11,129 nt of DNA from assembly GCA_005879775.1 (NCBI GenBank), contig VBJX01000086.1, positions 1 to 11,129 on the forward strand, given 5' to 3'. Below the pieces are notes generated by a model, which was not told the origin of the DNA, did not search any database, and was given only the letters and a program-made list of their open reading frames with translations. This DNA is from Chloroflexota bacterium (GTDB lineage Bacteria; Chloroflexota; Limnocylindria; QHBO01). Of the stretch, positions 1 to 5,871 are shown piece after piece (within the stretch, counting starts at the first letter, position 1; the number at the start of each line of letters is the position of its first letter). The position numbers and the translations under genes are program-made.

Positions 1-50
1 GGACCACCTTCGGTTCGCCGCCGCTGCAGCTGGCGATCAAGGCGCCCTGA
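1..50 (+). CDS. Possible C-terminal tail of an upstream gene (partial)
   Basis: An open frame enters from the left edge and ends in TGA at 48-50; its last residues read TTFGSPPLQLAIKAP. Only about 15 codons are visible, so no family can be named. It is offered because it would end just before the convergent cupredoxin gene and would explain otherwise unassigned bases. The tail could equally be a chance open frame in GC-rich DNA. Confidence 0.22.
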   Translation, partial: TTFGSPPLQLAIKAP

Positions 51-60
51 GCGCGGCGCC
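41..60. terminator. GGCGCC inverted repeat between convergent gene ends
   Basis: GGCGCC occurs at 41-46 and again at 55-60, separated by 8 bases. Because GGCGCC is its own reverse complement, the pair can form a 6-bp all-GC hairpin on either strand. It lies between the stop of the possible left-edge gene (50) and the stop of the cupredoxin gene (66), where a bidirectional terminator would be expected. No T-run follows on either strand, so the call rests on position and stem only. Confidence 0.25.
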
Positions 61-65
61 GATGG

Positions 66-554
66 TCATTGGACCGTGATCGTCATGTTCATCGTGGGAT
101 GGACCTTGCAGGTCACCGGATACGTGCCCGCAGCGGTGAACGTGTAGCTCGCCGACGCGCCCGCGGCGAGCGGCAGGTCAAAGAGGGCAGGGTTCGCCGG
201 CAGCCCGTTGGTGCCGTTGGTCGCGGTATGCGGGACGGTATCCGCGTTGTCCCACGTCACGGTCGTCCCGACCGCGATGGTCAGGTTCTGTCCGAACGAC
301 AGGTTCGCGATCGTGACGGTCGTCGCTGTGCCGCTGGCCGCAGCGCTGGCCGGCACGCTGGCGGCCACGCTCGGAACCGTGCTGGCCGGCACGCTGGCAG
401 CTGCCGAGCCGCTGGCGGATGCCGATCCGCTCGCTGAGCCTGAGGCGCTTGCTGTCGAGGTGCCCGGAGTCAGCCCCGAGACGACCGCGTAGATGAGTAC
501 CAGCAGGACAAGGCTGCCGAGCGCGGAAACGACGAGGAAGATCCTGAGCAACAC
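66..554 (-). CDS. Membrane-anchored plastocyanin/amicyanin-like cupredoxin
   Basis: This is a 162-residue small blue-copper protein, expected to carry electrons on the outer face of the membrane. Residues 4-27 form one hydrophobic segment that acts as an uncleaved anchor or signal. Residues 32-75 are a low-complexity Ala/Ser/Gly/Pro linker. Residues 77-162 are the cupredoxin domain. The type 1 copper ligands are all visible: His109 in VPHTA, then Cys149, His152 and Met155 in TCKVHPTM, the C-x2-H-x2-M spacing of amicyanin-type proteins. The start is GTG at 552-554, preceded by GAAAGGA (complement of 564-570) nine bases upstream, a good ribosome-binding site. It is transcribed divergently from the M23 peptidase. 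The redox partner cannot be read from the window. Family assignment is confident; the physiological role is inference. Confidence 0.9.
   Translation of the reverse strand: MLLRIFLVVSALGSLVLLVLIYAVVSGLTPGTSTASASGSASGSASASGSAAASVPASTVPSVAASVPASAAASGTATTVTIANLSFGQNLTIAVGTTVTWDNADTVPHTATNGTNGLPANPALFDLPLAAGASASYTFTAAGTYPVTCKVHPTMNMTITVQ
345..398. repeat. 18-bp direct repeat inside the cupredoxin linker
   Basis: The 18-mer GCTGGCCGGCACGCTGGC occurs perfectly at 345-362 and 381-398, with a 36-base (12-codon) period. On the minus strand it encodes the repeated ASVPAS unit of the linker. The in-frame period suggests the linker grew by duplication; such repeats commonly vary in length between strains. 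Confidence 0.75.
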
Positions 555-643
555 AGTGGGATTTCCTTTCAGGCGGTGCGCCGAAGAGCCTAGCAGGCTG
601 GCCGTCGCGGTCCTTGCCGAACCCGGCCGGACCTTTGGCGAGG

Positions 644-673
644 TTGACCATGCGTTTACGGCGCTGGTAGCAT
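644..673 (+). promoter_or_regulatory. Candidate sigma-70-type promoter for the M23 peptidase
   Basis: TTGACC at 644-649 matches five of six bases of a -35 consensus. TAGCAT at 668-673, after an 18-base spacer, matches four of six of a -10 element. Transcription would begin near 680, leaving a leader of about 140 bases before the peptidase start at 820. It is the best plus-strand pair I found in the 265-base divergent intergenic region. A chance match is quite possible in a stretch this long. Confidence 0.3.
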
Positions 674-730
674 CGGCTCGTTCGATCCGCGACCGGCACC
701 TTCAGTTTCGTGCCGAGAGGGGATGTTTTG

Positions 731-784
731 GGTCGGGCAGACAGAGCACACAGGATTGTCTGGGAGCGTCTCTATTGCCCGATC
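731..784 (+). other. Foldable leader upstream of the M23 gene (possible cis-regulatory RNA)
   Basis: GGTCGGGCA at 731-739 can pair with TGCCCGATC at 776-784 (nine pairs including one G-U). The 36 enclosed bases can form two short hairpins, GACA 740-743 with TGTC 757-760 and GAG 764-766 with CTC 770-772, giving a three-way-junction shape. It would lie in the leader of the candidate promoter at 644-673, about 35 bases before the peptidase start. I do not recognise a known riboswitch family. In particular I do not see the conserved bases of the ydaO c-di-AMP riboswitch, which often precedes cell-wall hydrolases. Confidence 0.25.
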
Positions 785-819
785 AGCGACGGCAGCGCCG
801 CTCGACCGAAACACGCCCC

Positions 820-1512
820 ATGCCGAGAGGGATCGCCCACCTGGCGGTCATCGGCCTGGTCTTCCTCAGCATCGCAGCCGGTGTCGTCGCCATCGGCAAT
901 CGCGCCCCCGGCTCAGCCCGGTCCGCTCCCGCGTTCAGGTTGGTCGGCCTCGCCCGCGGGGCTGATTCCGGCGGCGTGGACCAGGGAATCGTCAACTACG
1001 ACCTCGTCCCCGACCCGACCGCCGACAACGTGAACCTGGCCCGGCGCGAGATCGTCCGCACGCCGGAGCCGACACCGCTGCCGACCCCCGTTCCCCCGCC
1101 GGCGCCGCCGGCTCAGCCGCGACCCGTCGTCGCCCCGAAGGCGGTGGTCGGCAACGGGATGCTGATCTGGCCGGTCACCGGAGGCGAGATCACCACCTAC
1201 TTCAGTTCGGCGCACCAGGCGATTGACATTGCCGCGCCCGCCGGCCGCCCCGTGTACGCGGCGCGCGCCGGGGTCGTGACCTGGACCGGCTGGATCAACA
1301 ACGGCGGTGGGCTGCAGGTCGCCATCGACCACGGCGGCGGGCTCGTGACGCGCTACGACCATCTCGGGTCGATCTCCGTGGCCGTCGGTGACAAGGTGGC
1401 GACCGGGGACAGGATTGCCGCGGTCGGCTGCACCGGCTGGTGCACCGGGCCGCACGTGCACTTCGAGGTGATCGTCAACGGCGTGCACGTCAACCCGCTG
1501 CGCTACCTCTGA
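820..1512 (+). CDS. Membrane-anchored M23 (LytM-type) metallopeptidase
   Basis: This 230-residue protein is a probable zinc endopeptidase acting on peptidoglycan cross-bridges or stem peptides outside the membrane. Residues 6-25 are a hydrophobic N-terminal anchor. Residues 82-103 form a Thr/Pro-rich wall-spanning linker. The LytM domain occupies about 113-230. Zinc ligands are His132 and Asp136 (HQAID) and His214; His181 (DHLG) and His212 in GPHVHFEV complete the active site, so it should be catalytically competent. The start is ATG 820 because it begins directly before the hydrophobic segment. The frame stays open further upstream to 493, but that extension lacks membrane or domain character. 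No clear Shine-Dalgarno precedes 820. In this family some members are activators or scaffolds rather than enzymes, but here all metal ligands are present. Confidence 0.88.
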   Translation: MPRGIAHLAVIGLVFLSIAAGVVAIGNRAPGSARSAPAFRLVGLARGADSGGVDQGIVNYDLVPDPTADNVNLARREIVRTPEPTPLPTPVPPPAPPAQPRPVVAPKAVVGNGMLIWPVTGGEITTYFSSAHQAIDIAAPAGRPVYAARAGVVTWTGWINNGGGLQVAIDHGGGLVTRYDHLGSISVAVGDKVATGDRIAAVGCTGWCTGPHVHFEVIVNGVHVNPLRYL

Positions 1513-1530
1513 TCCTCGGCGACCCGTCAC

Positions 1531-1567
1531 CGGGTTCAGCGCGGCACGCCGGTCAGCCGTGAACCCG
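1531..1567 (+). terminator. Hairpin terminator candidate after the M23 gene
   Basis: CGGGTTCA at 1531-1538 pairs perfectly with TGAACCCG at 1560-1567. Inside, after a three-base bulge, CGGC (1542-1545) pairs with GCCG (1556-1559), giving a 12-bp stem with a 10-base loop. It starts 19 bases after the M23 stop and precedes obgE. The trailing sequence TTGCTATCAT is only mildly T-rich, so termination may be partial. Confidence 0.5.
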
Positions 1568-1571
1568 TTGC

Positions 1572-1577
1572 TATCAT
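1572..1577 (+). promoter_or_regulatory. -10 element candidate of obgE (TATCAT)
   Basis: TATCAT matches five of six bases of the TATAAT consensus and ends nine bases before the obgE ATG (1587). Transcription from it would start about three bases before the ATG, so the message would be nearly leaderless. That fits the lack of a Shine-Dalgarno in front of obgE. No good -35 box is present at the matching distance (about 1549-1554), and the terminator stem lies immediately upstream. Confidence 0.35.
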
Positions 1578-1586
1578 CGGTGGCCG

Positions 1587-2838
1587 ATGTTCGCTGACCA
1601 CGTCCGGATCTTCGTGGCCGCCGGCGCGGGGGGCGATGGTTCCTCCTCGTTCCGCCGCGAGGCTCACGTGCCGCGGGGTGGCCCCGACGGCGGCGACGGA
1701 GGGCGCGGCGGCGACGTGATCCTGGTCGTCGATCCCGGACTCACGAACCTGGGAGACTACCTGCACCGCCGTCACGTGCGGGCCAAGCCCGGCGGCCGGG
1801 GAGCCGGCCGCAAGGCGCATGGCCGCAACGGTCAAAAGGTCACGCTGCCGGTCCCGCCCGGGACCGTGGTCCGCGCGGCGGGCGAGAACGGAACAGATGG
1901 CGAGTGGATCGGCGAGCTGCTCGCTCCCGGTTCCCGGCTGGTGGTCGCGCACGGCGGTCGCGGCGGGCGCGGCAACGTCCATTTCGCCACGGCCACCCAT
2001 CGGGCTCCGACGCATGCCGAGAAGGGAGAGCCGGGCGATCGCCGACATCGGGTTGGTCGGCGCACCCAATGCCGGGAAATCGACCCTGCTGGCGGCGCTC
2101 ACCGCGGCGACGCCGGCGATCGGCGCCTACGCCTTCACCACCATCAGCCCCAACCTGGGCGTCCTCGAGTTCGACGACGAGCGGCGCGCCGTGATCGCAG
2201 ACCTGCCCGGCCTGATCGAGGGCGCCCACGAGGGGCGCGGGCTGGGACACGAGTTCCTGCGCCACGTCGAGCGCACCCGCGTCCTGGTGGGGGTGGTCGA
2301 CGGCGCGGCGCCCGATCCGGTCGCCTCCTGGCAGTCGGTGGTTGCCGAGCTGGGCGACCACGATCCTGCGCTTCTCCAGCGGCCGATGACCCTGGTCGTC
2401 ACCAAGCAGGACCTGTCCGAGGCCAAGGCGCAGTGGCCGGCGGTGCGCGCCGCTCTGAAGGCGACCGGCAGCCAGCCGATTGCCGTCTCCGCCCAGAGGG
2501 GAACGGGGCTGGCTGAGCTCCGCCGGCGCCTGGCGGCGTCGCTCGCCGAGGCGGAGTCCGTGCCGGCCGCTCCATCGGCCGAAATGCGCGTCCATCGCTT
2601 CGACCCGCTGGAGGCCGGCTGGGAGGTGATCGCCGAAGGCGAAGGCCTGCGCGTTCGGGGACGCCGGATCGAAACGACCGCGGCGCGGACAGATTTCACC
2701 AACGCCGAGTCTCGGGAGCGATTCCAGCGCCTGCTGGAGCGGCTGGGGATCGACGCCGAGCTGCGCCTGCGTGGCGCGCAGGAGGGGACCGTGGTGCACA
2801 TCGGGGGCGTGGAGCTCGAATGGGGCGACGAGGCGTGA
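1587..2838 (+). pseudogene. obgE: Obg-family GTPase ObgE/CgtA, frame-disrupted by a ~32-nt deletion
   Basis: Obg is a GTPase that binds the large ribosomal subunit during assembly and responds to (p)ppGpp. The gene is read in two frames. Codons 1-150 (1587-2036) give the Gly-rich Obg fold up to HAEKGEPG. From 2038 the second frame gives IADIGLVG, then the G domain: G1 GAPNAGKST, switch I YAFTTISPNLG, G3 DLPGL, G4 TKQD, G5 near VSA. It ends with the OCT domain from about EMRVHRFDP to the TGA at 2836-2838. Between GEPG and the G domain, homologues such as the B. subtilis protein carry about 11 residues (KERYIVLELKV). Here only one base lies between the two blocks, so about 32 nt are missing and the frame shifts. 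Total length would otherwise be about 427 residues, normal for the family. Because obgE is essential in tested bacteria, I suspect an assembly or consensus fault. Upstream it has a possible near-leaderless promoter; downstream nadD overlaps its stop. Confidence 0.9.
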
Positions 2839-3560
2839 GCCCTGCCACGGTGCGCGCGGCGGGGCCACATCTCACGGCCGCCGGCTCGGGCGTGCCCGCC
2901 GCTGAGCCCGACCCGCTGCCGGAGCGCAGCGCCGCCGCGTTTCCGCTGAAGATCGGCATCCTGGGCGGCACCTTCGACCCGCCACACCTCGGGCACCTGT
3001 GGCTGGCGACGCTCGCGGCCGATGCCCTGGGCCTGGATCGCGTGCTGCTCATGCCTGCCGCCCGGCCACCGCACAAGTCGGGGCGGCAGATCACGAATGC
3101 CGCCGACCGGGTGCTGATGGCCCGCCTGGCGATCTCCGGTGACCCGCTCCTGGAGATCAGCCTGGTGGAGATGGAACGCCCCGGCCCGTCGTACACCGTG
3201 GAGAGCATCGAGGCCCTTCGAGAGCGCCACGGCGCTGAGACGCGCCTCTTCCTGCTGATGGCCTCCGACTCCCTGGCCCAGATCGACACCTGGCGCGAGC
3301 CGGACCGGCTGCTGGAGCTGGCCGAGTGGGCGGTCGGTCCGCGCCCGGGGACGCCGATGCCCGACCCGGACACCCTCCGCGCGCGCTTCGGACCGGCCGC
3401 CGAACGGATCCATCTCCTGGCTGGCCCGGCGCTCGAGCTGAGCGGCACCGAGATTCGCCAGCGGGTGGCGGCTGGGCGCACCATCCGCTACCTTGTGCCG
3501 CGGGCCGTGGAGGAGCTGATTCGCGAGCGCGGCCTCTACCGACGCTCAGCGCGAGCGTGA
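2835..3560 (+). CDS. nadD: Nicotinate-nucleotide adenylyltransferase NadD
   Basis: NadD transfers AMP from ATP to nicotinate mononucleotide, making deamido-NAD in the cytoplasmic NAD synthesis pathway. With the GTG start at 2835 it has 241 residues. The nucleotide-binding motif GGTFDPPHLGHL is at about 44-55, with ARPPHKS shortly after and the C-terminal SGTEIR (the ISSTxIR-type motif) at 203-208. The central motif reads MASDSLAQIDTW, where many homologues have GAD. The GTG start overlaps the obgE stop as GTGA (2835-2838). An in-frame ATG at 2820 with GGAG five bases upstream is an alternative, giving 246 residues. Either start leaves about 40 low-complexity residues ahead of the catalytic core, so a later start such as GTG 2892 is also possible. 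Its placement between obgE and rsfS is a widespread order and suggests cotranscription. Confidence 0.92.
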   Translation: MSPATVRAAGPHLTAAGSGVPAAEPDPLPERSAAAFPLKIGILGGTFDPPHLGHLWLATLAADALGLDRVLLMPAARPPHKSGRQITNAADRVLMARLAISGDPLLEISLVEMERPGPSYTVESIEALRERHGAETRLFLLMASDSLAQIDTWREPDRLLELAEWAVGPRPGTPMPDPDTLRARFGPAAERIHLLAGPALELSGTEIRQRVAAGRTIRYLVPRAVEELIRERGLYRRSARA

Positions 3561-3955
3561 GACCACCAACGAAGGACGAGCTGCAGCAACCGACGCAGGC
3601 GCGCACCGAGCTGGACCCGGGCGACCTCGCCCATCGGATCGTGGAGGTCGCCTCGGACAAGAAGGCGAGCGACGTCGTGCTGCTGCGCACCGCCGAGGTC
3701 ACCACCATGGCCGACTACTTCGTGATCTGCAGCGGCCGCAGCGAGCGCCAGGTGCAGGTCCTCGGCCACGCCATCGTCGACGAGCTCCGGGAGGAAGGGA
3801 TCCGGCCACTGGGGGTCGAAGGGCGCGGCACCGCCCGCTGGATCCTGCTCGACTATGGGAGCGTCATCGTCCACGTCTTCGCCCCCGAGGAGCGCGAGTA
3901 CTACGGCCTCGAGCGGCTGTGGAGCAACGCCACGCAGGTGGTCCGCGTCGTCTGA
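3557..3955 (+). CDS. rsfS: Ribosome silencing factor RsfS (Iojap/RsfS family)
   Basis: RsfS binds ribosomal protein L14 (uL14) and blocks joining of the 50S and 30S subunits, lowering translation under starvation. The 132-residue product has the whole RsfS domain from about 23: VTTMADYFVICSGRSERQV (48-66), VEGRGTARWILLDYG (87-101) and the diagnostic VHVFAPEEREYYGLERLW (105-122). The GTG start at 3557-3559 overlaps the nadD TGA as GTGA (3557-3560). No Shine-Dalgarno is evident, which is consistent with translational coupling to nadD. The frame is open further upstream but only as a shadow of nadD. About 20 N-terminal residues before the domain are polar and unconserved in appearance. Confidence 0.93.
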   Translation: MRPPTKDELQQPTQARTELDPGDLAHRIVEVASDKKASDVVLLRTAEVTTMADYFVICSGRSERQVQVLGHAIVDELREEGIRPLGVEGRGTARWILLDYGSVIVHVFAPEEREYYGLERLWSNATQVVRVV

Positions 3956-3961
3956 TCGGCT

Positions 3962-3991
3962 CCGGGGGTACTAGGGGGGTACTACCCGCGG
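3962..3991 (+). terminator. Hairpin after rsfS, containing a tandem GGGGGTACTA repeat
   Basis: CCGGGGGTA at 3962-3970 pairs with TACCCGCGG at 3983-3991 in eight of nine positions (one G-G mismatch) around a 12-base loop. It begins seven bases after the rsfS stop, a natural place for a terminator. No T-run follows. The same stretch holds a tandem direct repeat, GGGGGTACTA at 3964-3973 followed directly by GGGGGGTACTA at 3974-3984, so a protein-binding site for the next gene is an alternative reading. Confidence 0.35.
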
Positions 3992-4043
3992 ATGCCACAG
4001 TCCTCCTATTGAGCCCGATCTGGCCCGATCCCATGCTCGCGCC

Positions 4044-4307
4044 GTGGACGACCAGCCATACGACGACGCGACCGTGGACGAGACCTGTCGCTTCTGCGGC
4101 GGGACGCTGCTGTCGAGCGTGTTCGACACCGCTTTCCGCGACGCCGTTGCCGAGGAGCGCCTCTTCTTCGCGATCCCCGGCGCCCTGTGCATTCCCTGCC
4201 GCCAGCTGTACGTCGATCGCCAGCTGATCGGCATCCTGGGGCTCGGCGGGGCGCAGTGCACCTTCGCCATCCAGAGCGACCGGGTGCTGCGGGCCGGAGC
4301 CGCCTAG
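4044..4307 (+). CDS. Small YgiT/MqsA-like zinc-ribbon protein
   Basis: This is an 87-residue cytoplasmic protein with two CxxC pairs: Cys15/Cys18 in ETCRFCGG and Cys49/Cys52 in ALCIPC, followed by RQLYVD. The arrangement CxxCGG, about 30 residues, then (V/I)P-x-x-x-C-x-x-C-x-x-x-Y resembles the N-terminal zinc ribbon of YgiT/MqsA-type proteins. In toxin-antitoxin systems that ribbon is followed by a DNA-binding HTH; here the protein ends with no HTH, and no toxin gene adjoins it. I therefore call only a four-Cys zinc ribbon of unknown role. The start is GTG 4044; the nearby ATG at 4033 is out of frame. It is separated from rsfS by 88 bases, and its TAG shares bases CTAG (4304-4307) with the convergent holA stop. 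Confidence 0.65.
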   Translation: MDDQPYDDATVDETCRFCGGTLLSSVFDTAFRDAVAEERLFFAIPGALCIPCRQLYVDRQLIGILGLGGAQCTFAIQSDRVLRAGAA

Positions 4308-5305
4308 CTCCGCGTCCCTCCTCCCGCCCGGCGCGTGCCGAGCAGGAACTCCCCCAGCCAGGCGCTCACCGCCGGCTCCTCGGCCATCCGGTTCTCCTTG
4401 ATCGCCAGGTCGGCCTCGAACAGGCCGCGCAGCATCGCCTCCAGCTCAGCGCCCGAGTAGCGTCCGGCCGCCTCCGCCACGCGCTCCGCGGTGCGCACGT
4501 TGCCCCGTCCCACCCGCCGCGCCAGCTCCTGGGGGGTCGCCCCGCGCGCCAGCAGGTCGCGCGCCACGATCAGGTCCGCCACCCGTCCCTGGAGGGCGCC
4601 CATGATGCGCAGCACCGGCAGACCGGCCGCGAGTGCCCGATCGAGGGCGGCGGCGGCGGCGGCTCCGTCGCGTCGGTCGATGGCGTTGGAGATGGCAAAC
4701 AGGCTCGCCGGGCGTGTGTCGGCCACCAGCGCTTCGACATCGGCGGCGGTGATCGGTCGCTCGCCGGCGTAGGTCGCCAGCTTGCGGAGCTCGCCATCGG
4801 CAACCCGGGTCTGCTCACCGCGCTCAATGTCCGATTCCCACATCGCCCCGCCGATTCGCTCGGCGAGGAGCCCGGCCGCACGCGGCTCGAGGGCGATGCC
4901 GTTCGTTGCCGCGTGGCCGCGGATCCAGGCCTGCAGCTCGTTGCGACGCGGCGCGTCCCGCTTCTCGACGCTGCCGCCGCGGCCGGTGACTGCCTCCTCC
5001 AGGCGGGCGAGGAGCGCCGGTGGGCGGCCCACCTCACGGGACGGGCGCATCTCGGCGAGCGCCAGCGCAGCGCCGTCGGGCAGGGTGGTGACCAGGGCAA
5101 TGAGCTTCTCGCTGGCGGCGGTCGAGCGTCCGGCTGCCCGCAGTGGCTGGCGGAGGACGGCCAGGTGGGCGCCGAACAGGCCAACCGATGCCGATTCGAC
5201 ACGGGCTCGGTCGATGGCTGCCTCATCGGGGCTGTTGGCCGGGACGATCTCGGTCTGTTCAGCCGCATCGTCGTCCCCGTGGACCAGCAGGAGCCAGGCG
5301 CTCAC
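4304..5305 (-). CDS. holA: DNA polymerase III delta subunit HolA
   Basis: Delta is the clamp-loader subunit that opens the beta sliding clamp during replication. The product is 333 residues, a normal length. The N-terminal domain begins SAWLLLVHGDDD and includes SVGLFGAHLAVLRQPL (the usual position of the FFGERRLVVV-type clamp-interacting segment). The central part has ELRKLATYAGERPITAADVEALVADTRPASLFAISNAID, typical of delta, with the helical collar domain after it (LRIMGALQGRVADL onward to about 320). As expected of delta, no intact Walker A motif is seen. The GTG start at 5303-5305 overlaps the TGA of the upstream HD gene as GTGA. GGAGG (complement of 5313-5317) lies seven bases before it, so it has its own strong ribosome site as well as coupling. 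A longer open frame to 5422 is a shadow of the HD gene. Confidence 0.88.
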   Translation of the reverse strand: MSAWLLLVHGDDDAAEQTEIVPANSPDEAAIDRARVESASVGLFGAHLAVLRQPLRAAGRSTAASEKLIALVTTLPDGAALALAEMRPSREVGRPPALLARLEEAVTGRGGSVEKRDAPRRNELQAWIRGHAATNGIALEPRAAGLLAERIGGAMWESDIERGEQTRVADGELRKLATYAGERPITAADVEALVADTRPASLFAISNAIDRRDGAAAAAALDRALAAGLPVLRIMGALQGRVADLIVARDLLARGATPQELARRVGRGNVRTAERVAEAAGRYSGAELEAMLRGLFEADLAIKENRMAEEPAVSAWLGEFLLGTRRAGGGTRS

Positions 5306-5871
5306 GGCTGGCCCTCCTCTCCGTGCTCCCATGCGTCGCGCAGGGCGCTGACGAGCTGCTCGCCGCTCATCCCGAGGGCGTCGGCCAGGGACGCCTCCAG
5401 CGCGTGCGCCGGGGCACGGCAAGCCTCCAGCTGCTCGCGGTACTGCGGGTAGCGGCGGGCCATGCCGTCGATCCGCTCGTCGACGCTGACGAAGCGCTGG
5501 TCCACATGGCGATCGGCGATCGCCACCAGGACGGCCGGCCAGCCGCTCGGAAAGCGCTCTGGATCGAGGAGGCAGCTCACCGGGTGCGATGCGACCGGGC
5601 CCGCCAGCTCGCCGTAGCCCAGCTCGGTCAGCCGCCGTGCTCCGACCAGGCCATGAGGCTCCCCGCTGCGGCGGGTCGCCGGCTTGTCGATGTCGTGCAG
5701 CAGGGCGGCGACCTCGACGAGCTGCGGGTCAAGCTCGTGGCCCGTGGCCGCAAGGAGGCGCGCCGCCTCGGCGGCGACGCGTGCCACGCCACGTGAGTGG
5801 ACCACGATCCCTTCCGGGAGGTCGAGGCTCGCGAGCAGCCGATCGGCTTCATCACGGGTGGGAACAACCAC
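5302..5871 (-). CDS. HD-domain phosphohydrolase of unknown substrate
   Basis: This is a 189-residue cytoplasmic HD-superfamily protein. The metal-site residues are in order: His25 (VVHSRGVA), His59-Asp60 (ALLHDIDK), His73, His96 (ASHPVS) and Asp120 (AIADRHV). The complete H...HD...D signature indicates a working metal-dependent phosphohydrolase, probably on a nucleotide or similar phosphoester, but the substrate cannot be told. The C-terminal 50 residues are helical and charged. The start is GTG 5869-5871, with AGGA in TAGGATCGGCCT seven bases before it. The stop overlaps the holA start. It resembles YqeK/HDIG-type proteins in its motif layout, and yqeK often neighbours nadD and rsfS, but here it sits between comEC and holA, so I do not assign that name. 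Confidence 0.75.
   Translation of the reverse strand: MVVPTRDEADRLLASLDLPEGIVVHSRGVARVAAEAARLLAATGHELDPQLVEVAALLHDIDKPATRRSGEPHGLVGARRLTELGYGELAGPVASHPVSCLLDPERFPSGWPAVLVAIADRHVDQRFVSVDERIDGMARRYPQYREQLEACRAPAHALEASLADALGMSGEQLVSALRDAWEHGEEGQP

Noticed and set aside
493..819. N-terminal extension of the M23 frame from 493
   Set aside because: It has no domain or signal character and overlaps the cupredoxin gene start; a hydrophobic anchor begins directly after ATG 820.
680..819. ydaO-type c-di-AMP riboswitch upstream of the M23 gene
   Set aside because: The conserved core bases of that family are not visible; only generic stems are present.
2030..2045. Programmed ribosomal frameshift in obgE
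   Set aside because: There is no slippery heptamer, and coding sequence is missing rather than merely shifted.
2127..3484. Long minus-strand open frames opposite obgE and nadD
   Set aside because: Their composition is that of GC-rich antisense translation, and the plus strand encodes clear conserved families.
3536..3874. Minus-strand open frame of 112 codons opposite rsfS
   Set aside because: It is a mirror of the well-supported rsfS gene, with no family signature; antisense frames are common at this GC content.
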